Source: Candidatus Uhrbacteria bacterium (GTDB lineage Bacteria; Patescibacteriota; Patescibacteriia; UBA9934; GWF2-40-263). From it: a stretch of DNA of 16,000 nucleotides. Location: positions 1 to 16,000 of the forward strand of contig DOJV01000017.1 of NCBI GenBank assembly GCA_003511125.1, read 5' to 3'. Shown here one piece after another: positions 1 through 6,296 of the stretch; the stretch's first letter is position 1; each line of letters opens with the position of its first letter. Made by a program: the position numbers and the translations under genes. The notes below the pieces were generated by a model. The model was not told the origin of the DNA, did not search any database, and saw only the letters and a list, made by a program, of their open reading frames with translations.

Positions 1-41
1 GAATTATAATTACTCATCGCTCCAATTTTACTCACAGTCAT
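1..41 (-). CDS. 5' end of an unidentified gene (partial, runs off the left edge)
   Basis: An ATG at 41-39 on the minus strand opens 13 codons without a stop up to the window edge, beginning MTVSKIGAMSNYN. A GAGGT motif at 55-51 lies 9 nt upstream and could serve as the ribosome binding site. It would be the next gene downstream of the interrupted methyltransferase in the leftward gene string. Too little is visible to name a family, and a chance open frame of this length cannot be excluded. Confidence 0.35.
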   Translation of the reverse strand, partial: MTVSKIGAMSNYN

Positions 42-243
42 ATTTTTTTTACCTCAACGCTTGCATCAACAATTCAGACAAATCAATTCCAAAAAAATTC
101 AATCCAATTTCTCCAAAAGACACAAATTTTTATTAAGACCGCTTTTAATTTTTTCGCAACTTACCTTCGAAGTACTTCCCGTGTTTTTATCTTTCCGTGT
201 GTTCGTTGTCTTCTCGCAGGAACGGCAGAGCCTATTGATGTCT

Positions 244-260
244 CTCCAGCAGAGCTGGAG
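244..260. terminator. Small perfect hairpin after the methyltransferase remnant
   Basis: A 7-bp perfect stem (CTCCAGC/GCTGGAG) with a 3-nt loop lies just past the stop codon of the broken methyltransferase gene. No strong T-run follows on the minus strand, so it is at best a weak terminator or an RNA 3'-end stabiliser. The rest of 42-243 is AT-rich, and I see no convincing gene in it. Confidence 0.25.
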
Positions 261-506
261 GTTTATTAAAACTTAATTATTTGTAGCCACTCGCAATTTC
301 CGGTTTTTTTAGAATTTTCCCAAACAATTTCCAAACCAACATCTTCAAAATATTTTTTAATTTCTTCGGGGCGATAATAACTGAAAAATCTTTGAAACTC
401 ATAACCGTAGTCGTTCGAGGTTCTAACTTCTTCTTCGACACCGTTATCACGAACATTTTTTACGGCCATATAAAAATAGCCGCCGGGTTTTAAAACTTGC
501 CTTTTT

Positions 507-526
507 CCGAGCAGCTTGCTGCGCGG
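507..526 (+). repeat. Left-end subterminal hairpin of the IS element
   Basis: The pairing is CCGAG-CAGC, loop TT, GCTG-CGCGG, with one A/G mismatch (510/523). It is the partner of the right-end hairpin at 1000-1020 and lies about 10 nt inside the inferred left boundary. Y1 transposases recognise such folded single-stranded ends. Confidence 0.8.
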
Positions 527-553
527 CCTCCTTATCCATTAAACTAGGAGGGT

Positions 554-988
554 ATGCGAACGGTCAAAAAATCCGAGCACAACGCTTATCAAATCCACTA
601 TCACTATGCCTGTCCAGTAAAGTATCGAAAAGCACTTTTTGGATTTTTGTACCATGAGCATACACTCCGTTCAGTCTGTGTGAAAATCGGAGAGTGTTAT
701 GAGTACGGATTTGAACAGGTGGGTATAGACACGAATCACGTCCACTTCTTGATGTCCGCAGCACCAAAGTTCTCACCTTCGGTTATCATCCAAACAATTA
801 AGTCAATCATTGCCCGAGAAATGTTTAAAAAACACCCGGATCTCAGAAAAAAACTTTGGGGCGGTCAGTTCTGGACAGAAGGTTTTTTTGTGGCCACTGT
901 TGGGGAAGGCGGAAACAGAGACGTGATTCGTGAATATGTGAGGAAGCAAGGACACCCTATAGATCAGCTTAAGCTCTTCAATTTCTAA
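554..988 (+). CDS. tnpA: IS200/IS605-family transposase TnpA (Y1 HUH endonuclease)
   Basis: This 144-residue protein has the usual length of IS200-type TnpA. The HUH metal-binding motif is H62-V-H64 (NHVHFL), and the catalytic tyrosine is most likely Y128 in REYVRKQ, with Q132 as the usual helper residue. The N-terminus (MRTVKKSEHNAYQ) is typical of short TnpA proteins. The enzyme cuts and rejoins single-stranded DNA at the element's folded ends through a covalent 5'-phosphotyrosine. An in-frame TAG lies 9 nt upstream, so ATG 554 is the first possible start. The AGGAGGG motif at 546-552 sits only 1 nt from the ATG, which is unusually close. No tnpB accompanies it. All catalytic residues are present, so the transposase may be active. 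Confidence 0.95.
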   Translation: MRTVKKSEHNAYQIHYHYACPVKYRKALFGFLYHEHTLRSVCVKIGECYEYGFEQVGIDTNHVHFLMSAAPKFSPSVIIQTIKSIIAREMFKKHPDLRKKLWGGQFWTEGFFVATVGEGGNRDVIREYVRKQGHPIDQLKLFNF

Positions 989-999
989 TCCACTAGATA

Positions 1000-1020
1000 C
1001 CGCGTCAGCTTGCTGCGCGG
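1000..1020 (+). repeat. Right-end subterminal hairpin of the IS element
   Basis: The pairing is CCGCG, bulged T1005, CAGC, loop TT, GCTG-CGCGG. A single extrahelical T in an imperfect palindrome is a hallmark of IS200/IS605 ends, where it is contacted by TnpA. It lies about 12 nt inside the inferred right boundary. Confidence 0.85.
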
Positions 1021-1437
1021 AGCACATTCATTTTTTGTTAAAGATTTGATGGTCTCGGGGGTTTCTTTTTTTGGCAGATGTAAAAATGCCGCCAAAGAAA
1101 AAATTCCATCAAATTCCCGACCCAGAATTTCGGCTTGCCGAAAATCCAGATGTAAAAACTTGAGATTTGAATACTGTCTTCGGGCTTCGGCCAGCATACC
1201 CTCAGAATAATCGACTCCGGTAACTCGAAAATCTCGATCGCTTAAATATTTTGTTTTCTCACCACAACCACAACCAATATCCAACACCGCCGCCCCTTCT
1301 GACAAACAATCGACAAAAAAATCTATTCCTACCTGCCACCAATTTTCATTGGTCAAATTATCTTGATACCAATCTTTGGCAATGCGATCGTAAGACTGTT
1401 GGGTTAAGTCCATAAAAAATCATTTTCTGGTTTTGAT

Positions 1438-2589
1438 TTAAATTTCCACTACACGACTTCGGTCTGGATCAATTTTTATGGCCTTTTGCAATTTCGAATT
1501 AAACTCTTGGGCCCCCTTAAGTTTTTTAACATCTTCCAAAGTTTTTCCGGATCGTTTGGCTTCAAGCAAAATATTGAAAAATTGTTCTTTTAATCCGAAT
1601 TTCTCAAGTAAATCGTTGGCGATTTTGTTTTCACCGAAAACTGCCGACAAATCCTCTGCAAAAAGACTGTCCCAACGCTCTTTAATGTCTAGCGAAAAAT
1701 CTCTGAATTGTTTTTCAATTTCTTGCCGACCATGTCTGGTTTCCTGCAAGGTCACACTACCGCGCCGCTCGGCTGGCAGATATCTTTTCAAAAAATCGAC
1801 CACGGGAATAAAACCCAGTTTGGCCTTCATAGGAAACTCACCAGTAGCCAAAAATTGATTAACGCGCTTCTGATTTATTTGGCCGTGACGATCGATAAAC
1901 TGCATCCAAGTCGAACCGCCGTAACCAGTCGAGTCGTCTTCGACATCGACGATTTGAAAACCCAATTCTTTGGTTAGAGGATGATCAAAAAACCAAGAAA
2001 ATCCGGTCACGGCTTTCACGTGAGGAAATTGATCGATAATAATTTCGGCCACTCGCCCCAAATCTTTCAAAGCCGCCTGACGAACTCCGGTTTGTTCTCC
2101 GCGTTTAAAAAACTCTTCCAAATGAAGTTCAAGAGTTTCGTCTTCGGGGTCAATTCCAAATTTTTCCAGCTCCTTGCGAGCTGAAATTAATCCAAATTTA
2201 ATTGAACCGGCTTTTTCTTCCTCGCGACGAATAATTCCTTCCGTCAAACTTTTTTGTCCCTCGTTTAAATCGGCGAAAACTTTTTCTACCCGAGGCAACC
2301 AACCTCTACCACCCGCACCAAAAGCTTTATTAATTTGCTCACGCCAACCATTCATAACTTTAGCCGCTTCGGCCGCACCAATCTTTTCTTCAAGCAGTTT
2401 TTGAAATACAAAAAGAATTTTATTTATTTTTTCAAAAGCCTCAACAAAAGAAACTTCCCGACCGGCAGCACGAAGTTTTTCCATCACAGCCTTGGCGCCG
2501 GGCAACATTATTTGTTTTAACATTTCTCTTTTAAGAAGTGCTTCATGTTTTTCTGGAGTTGGGACTTCAATTCGGTTAAATTCTGGCAT
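1438..2589 (-). CDS. Protein of unknown function, 383 residues, mostly helical
   Basis: I do not recognise the family with certainty. There is no signal peptide or membrane segment. Residues 1-190 are charged and predicted helical, for example EKINKILFVFQKLLEEK. Residues 194-275 form a more distinctive segment with GFSWFFDHPLTKELGF, then GYGGSTWMQFIDRHGQIN and FIPVVDFLKRYLP. The C-terminus returns to charged helices. The gene lies 52 nt downstream of the HExxH protein gene and 24 nt upstream of the interrupted methyltransferase on the same strand, so it probably belongs to the same gene string. ATG 2589 is the first start after the intergenic gap. It resembles the uncharacterised cytosolic proteins common in Patescibacteria; that is an impression, not a search result. 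Confidence 0.8.
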   Translation of the reverse strand: MPEFNRIEVPTPEKHEALLKREMLKQIMLPGAKAVMEKLRAAGREVSFVEAFEKINKILFVFQKLLEEKIGAAEAAKVMNGWREQINKAFGAGGRGWLPRVEKVFADLNEGQKSLTEGIIRREEEKAGSIKFGLISARKELEKFGIDPEDETLELHLEEFFKRGEQTGVRQAALKDLGRVAEIIIDQFPHVKAVTGFSWFFDHPLTKELGFQIVDVEDDSTGYGGSTWMQFIDRHGQINQKRVNQFLATGEFPMKAKLGFIPVVDFLKRYLPAERRGSVTLQETRHGRQEIEKQFRDFSLDIKERWDSLFAEDLSAVFGENKIANDLLEKFGLKEQFFNILLEAKRSGKTLEDVKKLKGAQEFNSKLQKAIKIDPDRSRVVEI

Positions 2590-2641
2590 ATTTTTTAATC
2601 AATCGGTTTTTTTAACGGTTTTGACAAGGTGTTTAATAATT

Positions 2642-4081
2642 CTAACTCTTAACCTCGAATTTATTTGCCTCGCACCAAAGTATTTTTGTGTCAATCTTTT
2701 GAATAATCCCGGCTTTGGCTTTCACTTGGTGATCTAACAAAACTTTTCTCAGAGATTCCAGGGACAAAAGAAGTGCCGCGCGGTTGGGGCCGTCCAGTGT
2801 TTCCGCTGACTGTTCCCAATTTGGCAAATCAAGCGAATTTACTAAGGTGGCAAAAAACTCAAAATAATTATCCTGAGGATGTTCACCAGACATTGGAAAA
2901 AAAGCATCACTCATCGCCAACATAGCCTCTGGTCCAACAATGGCATAAGTATAAATCCAATCTGTTGAAGAATCTGCTTTCAAAGCGTTTCCTATTATGT
3001 GAATTGTTTCATGTTCAACTATTTCTTGAAAACTTTCTCCGGCAATTGACAGATAGGGATCTTCCGGAAAGTCTATCTCGCCACGTTCCGTGAAAGCCAA
3101 TCCGCCCCAACCTCCTTTTAACAAAACTTCATGACCGGGCCTAATAAAAATTCTGTCTAAACAATCTTTAGGACTCAAACCAAAATCCGAAAAAGTTTCT
3201 TGTACACCATTAAGAAGTTGTTGGTTGTAATTAACAAAAGTCCGTTCACCGATTTTATCCCGGGCATAAACCGGAACCCCGTCTATTTCTTCTACTGGCT
3301 TTAACAACGGCTCGACACCAAGGTAAATTCTAAAATTCTGACCAACCTCGAAAAGACCGACCGATAACACCCCGTGATCAGATTGAGAAAATTTATCTTC
3401 AAAATTAGGTCTAGGATAAACCAAAATTAATTCTCTGGCCTGGCTTTCGCCGTCACTCCAAGATTCCGAAATAAGCATATTATTTCCGTTACCTCTAAAT
3501 TCTTCAACAAATTTAACGGCTTGATTTTTTCCACCTTCACTACGCGTTTCCCAGCCGGAGGTTTTGACCAATTCTTGTATTTCCGAAACCGGCCTCTGCC
3601 TTTCGAGAAGTATCTGATCTACGGGTTCGGAAAATTCAAAAGTTTTACCTTCTTGTAAGTCGTCCTGAATTGCAACCAACTTTCCGCCGTCTGTTTGAAA
3701 CAAGACTCCTGTTTCCAAAAATTCACCTAATGCCTCCGCCTGCTCTGTGTCTGGAGGATTAAGATCCTCGACTAAATTCACCCTAAGCTCTGGTACTTCC
3801 ATGGCCTGAAGCGCTTCAACAGTTTCAGAAGCCGCAGCCGTTTCTACGGAAAATAGTTGTCCTACCGCTAAACCAACCATCGCCCAACGAGGAATTTCCC
3901 TTCCGGTAATTCGTAAATTTTCAGACAAGCTTCGATGAAGAGATAAAAAAAGAGCCGCCTCTTTTTTTTCGGTATTTCTCGGATCGAATTCTTTAATCCC
4001 GTCTTTCTCTACGATCCTTATCTCTTGATCTCCGGAAACGGGCGGCGAAAAACTTTCGAATGGTTTTTTTGTTTCTGACAT
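2642..4081 (-). CDS. Putative membrane-anchored or secreted zinc metallopeptidase (HExxH)
   Basis: In this 479-residue protein an HETIH motif lies at residues 357-361. A possible third ligand, E408 in NYFEFFATL, follows 47 residues later, a gluzincin-like arrangement. Residues 66-84 (WAMVGLAVGQLFSVETAAA) are hydrophobic and end in an AAAS stretch. They could be a signal anchor or a cleavable signal after an unusually long, charged 65-residue N-terminal region. The part between about 85 and 350 is soluble and of unknown fold. The ATG is 1 nt from the stop codon of the small gene upstream (TAGTATG), which implies translational coupling. The peptidase role is inferred from the motif alone, since no known family is recognised over the full length. 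Confidence 0.75.
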   Translation of the reverse strand: MSETKKPFESFSPPVSGDQEIRIVEKDGIKEFDPRNTEKKEAALFLSLHRSLSENLRITGREIPRWAMVGLAVGQLFSVETAAASETVEALQAMEVPELRVNLVEDLNPPDTEQAEALGEFLETGVLFQTDGGKLVAIQDDLQEGKTFEFSEPVDQILLERQRPVSEIQELVKTSGWETRSEGGKNQAVKFVEEFRGNGNNMLISESWSDGESQARELILVYPRPNFEDKFSQSDHGVLSVGLFEVGQNFRIYLGVEPLLKPVEEIDGVPVYARDKIGERTFVNYNQQLLNGVQETFSDFGLSPKDCLDRIFIRPGHEVLLKGGWGGLAFTERGEIDFPEDPYLSIAGESFQEIVEHETIHIIGNALKADSSTDWIYTYAIVGPEAMLAMSDAFFPMSGEHPQDNYFEFFATLVNSLDLPNWEQSAETLDGPNRAALLLSLESLRKVLLDHQVKAKAGIIQKIDTKILWCEANKFEVKS

Positions 4082-4082
4082 A

Positions 4083-4334
4083 CTAGGAAATATCTTTTTT
4101 AATCTTATGTTTGACGGCCTCTTGATCTAAACGATCGGTAATATTTTGAATCATTTGTTTTTCTTCCAAAAAAATAGCTTCGAGTTTTTTGGTGTCTTTT
4201 TGTTTTACGGCTTCGATTTTTCTTTCAACTCGATCGATAGTTGGAATAATTAAATCCGGATATTTTTTAAATAAAGAAAAAAAACTTTCTCTCTTGACAG
4301 GTGAAAGTTTTGCGAAAAAAGACGGAAAATTCAT
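4083..4334 (-). CDS. Small helical protein of unknown function (83 residues)
   Basis: This is a lysine- and glutamate-rich protein with no cysteines and no membrane segment. An N-terminal hydrophobic patch (FPSFFAKLSP) is followed by long amphipathic helices that could form a coiled coil (IDRVERKIEAVKQKDTKK and the following 30 residues). Its stop codon is 1 nt before the start of the HExxH protein gene, so the two are probably translated together and may act together. No function can be assigned from sequence. Confidence 0.7.
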   Translation of the reverse strand: MNFPSFFAKLSPVKRESFFSLFKKYPDLIIPTIDRVERKIEAVKQKDTKKLEAIFLEEKQMIQNITDRLDQEAVKHKIKKDIS

Positions 4335-4370
4335 ATTGATTTTAATATCTTAACTCAACTTTAAAAACAG

Positions 4371-4817
4371 CTAGAACCCAACGGTTTTTCTAGCCGCCAC
4401 AAAATGTCTAGTGAGCTGCGAATGCAAAGGCTCGGGCAAGGTGTCGAATGGAAACCAACCCAACTCCTCGATCTTTTCCGGCTCGCCGTTTTTGACCAAA
4501 GTCGGATCGAGTTTGGCCACAAAAATATTGGCCATCCAGTGAGTTGGTTGACCATTATTTTCGCGCAAAACATTGCGAGTGGTAACAAATTGAATTTCGA
4601 GCGGCGCGGTTCCGTATTCTTCGGAAATTTCTCGGCAAGCGGCTTCTTCAAAAGTCTCGCCGAATTCCATGGAGCCGCCGCCGCAATCCCAGCAACCTTG
4701 TTCGTCGCGACAATTAGCACTACGTTTATGAAGAAGGAGATTGCCCTGACCGTCGTGACAGAAAAAGACACAACAGACGCCAATGTAATCTAGACCGCGT
4801 TTTAAGTCTTCGGACAT
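4371..4817 (-). CDS. NUDIX hydrolase
   Basis: This 148-residue protein has a complete NUDIX box beginning at GGGSMEFGE and ending CREISEEYGT (G-x5-E-x7-REUxEExGU). That predicts Mg2+-dependent hydrolysis of a nucleoside diphosphate linked to another moiety. The substrate cannot be read from sequence. The N-terminal strand (DYIGVCCVFFCHDGQGNLLL) and the HKRS segment fit the mutT-like fold. The start ATG lies 1 nt after the TAA of the MazG-like gene (TAATATG), so the two are coupled. A MazG-like enzyme next to a NUDIX enzyme suggests clean-up of non-canonical nucleotides. Confidence 0.93.
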   Translation of the reverse strand: MSEDLKRGLDYIGVCCVFFCHDGQGNLLLHKRSANCRDEQGCWDCGGGSMEFGETFEEAACREISEEYGTAPLEIQFVTTRNVLRENNGQPTHWMANIFVAKLDPTLVKNGEPEKIEELGWFPFDTLPEPLHSQLTRHFVAARKTVGF

Positions 4818-4818
4818 A

Positions 4819-5127
4819 TTATGATTCTTCTAAAATTATTCTTTTTGTAAAACCGCCGCGTTTTTCTTTTTTCTCTTTTTGGACTTGCCTAAGTTGTTCC
4901 CAATCATATCCCTTTAATTCAATCAAAGCTTCAAAAACCTCCAACATATCGGCCAGCTCTTCGATCGAACCGTGATCTTCTTTTAATTCCTGGGCTTCTT
5001 CTAAAACTTTTTCTAAAAGTTTTATTTCGAATTCCTCTGGTGTAGCCAGGTGAGTTTTACAAAACTCACCTTTTGAAGCAATTAACTCTGGAATTAAATC
5101 ACGAACAAGTTTGTTGTAAACAGTCAT
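4819..5127 (-). CDS. MazG-like / phosphoribosyl-ATP pyrophosphohydrolase-like protein
   Basis: This 102-residue all-alpha NTP pyrophosphohydrolase starts MTVYNKLVRDLIPE, the usual opening of this small MazG-like family, and ends with GGFTKRIIL. Metal-binding acidic residues are visible as EEAQE and IEELADML (the ExxE...ExxD pattern). Such enzymes hydrolyse NTPs or dNTPs to the monophosphate and pyrophosphate. The frame stays open for 10 more codons upstream, to 5157, but that start would overlap the preceding gene. ATG 5127 lies 5 nt after that gene's stop and fits the family N-terminus. It is coupled to the downstream NUDIX gene. Confidence 0.9.
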   Translation of the reverse strand: MTVYNKLVRDLIPELIASKGEFCKTHLATPEEFEIKLLEKVLEEAQELKEDHGSIEELADMLEVFEALIELKGYDWEQLRQVQKEKKEKRGGFTKRIILEES

Positions 5128-5132
5128 AAAAT

Positions 5133-5462
5133 TTATACGTCTTTTTCCTTTAACCAAGCTTGGATTAATTTGATATCAACCAAATCCTTTTCCCGAGTCA
5201 ATTGGCGTTTGTACTCCAAGACTATCCCTAGATTAACAAAGCGAACGCCTTCGAACAAATCAGCACTGTCGATAAGTTCGTCGGCACTCCAGCGACCAAA
5301 ACCCCAACTATTGAAAATTTCGACATCGCTGTTAAGTAGACTAACGCGTTGAACACCATCTTCCCTCCATTCAATGTCGCCGAGCAGTTTAGCAATCTCC
5401 CAAGCTGAGCCGCGGGCGACAACATCGAGATCGTGTGATTCTCTAATGTTTCTGACCCACAT
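5133..5462 (-). CDS. Nucleotidyltransferase-like protein, N-terminus broken by an in-frame TAA
   Basis: The 109-residue open frame from ATG 5462 starts MWVRNIRESHDLDVVARG. The DLD matches the metal-binding DxD of Pol-beta-type nucleotidyltransferases. The matching glycine/serine signature, ICGSGP, is encoded just upstream in the same frame but before the ATG. Continuing upstream, the frame reads LQLSPNDYA, then a TAA at 5508-5510, then FNHKLFQQLQ back to an ATG at 5549. The natural gene was probably 5549-5133, and a CAA-to-TAA type change now interrupts it. Starting at 5462 would lose the GS signature, so activity is doubtful unless a rare non-ATG start between 5507 and 5465 is used. The gene ends 5 nt before the MazG-like gene. 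Confidence 0.7.
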   Translation of the reverse strand: MWVRNIRESHDLDVVARGSAWEIAKLLGDIEWREDGVQRVSLLNSDVEIFNSWGFGRWSADELIDSADLFEGVRFVNLGIVLEYKRQLTREKDLVDIKLIQAWLKEKDV

Positions 5463-5552
5463 CGGACCACTGCCGCAAATGGCATAATCGTTTGGGGAGA
5501 GCTGGAGTTATTGAAGCTGTTGAAATAATTTGTGATTAAAGATGGACATAAA

Positions 5553-5572
5553 AAACCAAAAGTTGGTTTGAA
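5553..5572 (-). terminator. Weak candidate terminator downstream of the PaaX-like gene
   Basis: On the minus strand an AACCAA/TTGGTT stem with a CTT loop is followed by a short T run. It lies after the 36-bp palindrome and just before ATG 5549 of the ancestral nucleotidyltransferase frame. The stem is short and AT-rich, so termination would be partial at best. Confidence 0.35.
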
Positions 5573-5577
5573 TACCG

Positions 5578-5613
5578 GTTCCAAACATAACACGATCGTG
5601 TTATGTTTGGAAC
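5578..5613. repeat. 36-bp perfect palindrome at the end of the PaaX-like gene
   Basis: The two halves are exact reverse complements, centred on CGATCG with the core ACACGATCGTGT. Its last base is the first base of the regulator's stop codon (5613-5615). Bases 5590-5610 recur exactly at 6119-6139, directly upstream of the same gene. A palindrome of this length could be a protein operator, a transcription-terminating hairpin, or the recognition end of a mobile unit. Confidence 0.85.
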
Positions 5614-6113
5614 TAACGTTTTTTAAGCACGCAATAAACCTTAACCCATTTTTGCAAGCCCAAAGATTCAAATAATTTTTGAAGCGGCTCAATAAAATCT
5701 TCAGAAGAAGACCAGACGCTTTTTTGAATCAGGGTGAAACCGTGGGCCTTTAAAAATTTCCTTAATAAATTTCGGACCAAAAAAAATTCTTCCGGAATAT
5801 CGAAAATCACTAAACAAAATAAATTTTCCGACAAAGGACTAACTATGGGCATTTTTATTTTCAAATATTCTATCTTCCCCAAATCAGTTAATTTAACCAA
5901 ATAATATTTTGTTTTCTTATTGACAACAATCATTTTTCGTTTAGCTAAAACCGAAAGAGTTTTTAAAAAAACCCTTTTAGCAAAAGTTGGCTCTGGAAAC
6001 GGAAGTTTTACGATTTTTCGGCCACCACCTAAATCACCAATAATCGATAGCCAGACCGCCAGGCTGGAATTTTTACGAAAAGATGAGCTAATTTTAATTT
6101 TTCTAGTTCCCAT
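5613..6113 (-). CDS. PaaX-like transcriptional regulator with Cas2-like C-terminal domain
   Basis: In this 166-residue protein residues about 15-85 fit a winged-helix domain (LAVWLSIIGDLGGG, then RVFLKTLSVLAKRKMI and YYLVKLTDLGK). Residues 98-163 form a ferredoxin-like domain beginning LVIFDIPEE and continuing LLRKFLKAHGFTLIQKSVW, the pattern shared by PaaX C-terminal domains and Cas2. D105 is at the position of the Cas2 catalytic Asp. No CRISPR array or cas1 is present, so a DNA-binding regulator is more likely than an adaptation nuclease. ATG 6113 follows an in-frame TAA two codons upstream, so no longer form exists, and it has no Shine-Dalgarno motif. The palindromic site at 6119-6130 lies 5 nt before the ATG, which suggests self-regulation. 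Confidence 0.85.
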   Translation of the reverse strand: MGTRKIKISSSFRKNSSLAVWLSIIGDLGGGRKIVKLPFPEPTFAKRVFLKTLSVLAKRKMIVVNKKTKYYLVKLTDLGKIEYLKIKMPIVSPLSENLFCLVIFDIPEEFFLVRNLLRKFLKAHGFTLIQKSVWSSSEDFIEPLQKLFESLGLQKWVKVYCVLKKR

Positions 6114-6118
6114 ATATT

Positions 6119-6139
6119 ACACGATCGTGTTATGTTTGG
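6119..6139. promoter_or_regulatory. Candidate operator upstream of the PaaX-like gene; copy of the 5590-5610 repeat
   Basis: A 21-bp exact repeat of part of the 36-bp palindrome at the other end of the gene. Here only the 12-bp core ACACGATCGTGT (6119-6130) is palindromic. It lies where the ribosome binding site would be, 5 nt upstream of ATG 6113, so bound protein would block expression of the gene. Confidence 0.65.
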
Positions 6140-6202
6140 CACAGACTTTTTTAAGGCAAAGACAAAACTCCTTCAAAACAAAAAAACCTTAAACTCAAAT
6201 TT

Positions 6203-6211
6203 ATTCTATCA
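6203..6211 (-). promoter_or_regulatory. Candidate extended -10 promoter for the PaaX-like gene
   Basis: On the minus strand TG-A-TAGAAT (6211-6203) fits an extended -10 box. There is no good -35 box. The predicted leader would be about 85 nt and would contain the repeat at 6119-6139. The call rests on one element only. Confidence 0.35.
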
Positions 6212-6240
6212 CAAATCGAAAATTCTTCGAATTTTTCACA

Positions 6241-6276
6241 AAATAAAAAACTCGCCCGTTAAGAAACGCGGGCGAG
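6241..6276 (-). terminator. Rho-independent terminator of the THEP1-like gene
   Basis: On the minus strand an 8-bp perfect GC-rich stem (CTCGCCCG/CGGGCGAG, 6276-6251, 10-nt loop) is followed by TTTTTTATTTTG. It begins 20 nt after the stop codon of the NTPase gene. Confidence 0.9.
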
Positions 6277-6296
6277 CTCGAGACAAAAAGAAAGAA

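Larger units (their letters stand above)
497..1032 (+). mobile_element. IS200/IS605-family insertion sequence, about 536 bp, single tnpA
   Basis: The element carries one Y1 (HUH) transposase gene and subterminal hairpins of the type used by this family instead of terminal inverted repeats. The left hairpin is at 507-526 and the right one at 1000-1020. The right hairpin is a 9-bp stem with one bulged T at 1005 and a TT loop. The left one has the same loop and inner stem, with one A/G mismatch. They share a 15-bp direct copy (512-526 and 1006-1020), as expected for this family. The boundaries come from the alignment of the interrupted methyltransferase with its paralogue and may shift by 1-2 nt, because both junctions lie in T runs. 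There is no target duplication, as expected for single-strand transposition. Confidence 0.88.
266..1413 (-). pseudogene. Class I SAM-dependent methyltransferase, interrupted by an IS200/IS605 element
   Basis: The N-terminal part (1413 down to 1033, 127 codons) and the C-terminal part (496 down to 269, 76 codons) are separated by the IS element. The first part starts MDLTQQSYDRIAKDW and carries SAM-binding motif I, VLDIGCGCG (residues 43-51). The second resumes VLKPGGYFYMAVKN and ends LQIIKF. Joining codon 1035-1033 (AAA) directly to codon 496-494 (GTT) gives one 203-residue protein that aligns end to end with the intact 205-residue paralogue at 7668-8285. In place, the N-terminal frame reads into the element and stops at 985-987, leaving a truncated protein without the C-terminal part of the Rossmann fold. 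The substrate is unknown. The product is probably inactive unless the element excises. Confidence 0.85.

Noticed and set aside
61..276. 71-residue + strand reading frame at the left end
   Set aside because: It overlaps the end of the methyltransferase remnant, has no Shine-Dalgarno and resembles no family. It is best explained by chance in AT-rich sequence.
5228..5692. 154-residue minus-strand reading frame
   Set aside because: It overlaps the nucleotidyltransferase frame and the end of the PaaX-like gene and runs through the 36-bp palindrome. The other frame encodes the recognisable GSGP and DLD motifs.
5613..6113. CRISPR-Cas2 and a CRISPR locus
   Set aside because: The C-terminal domain is Cas2-like, but an N-terminal winged helix is present and there is no cas1, no other cas gene and no repeat-spacer array. 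The two repeats at the gene ends are a pair, not an array.
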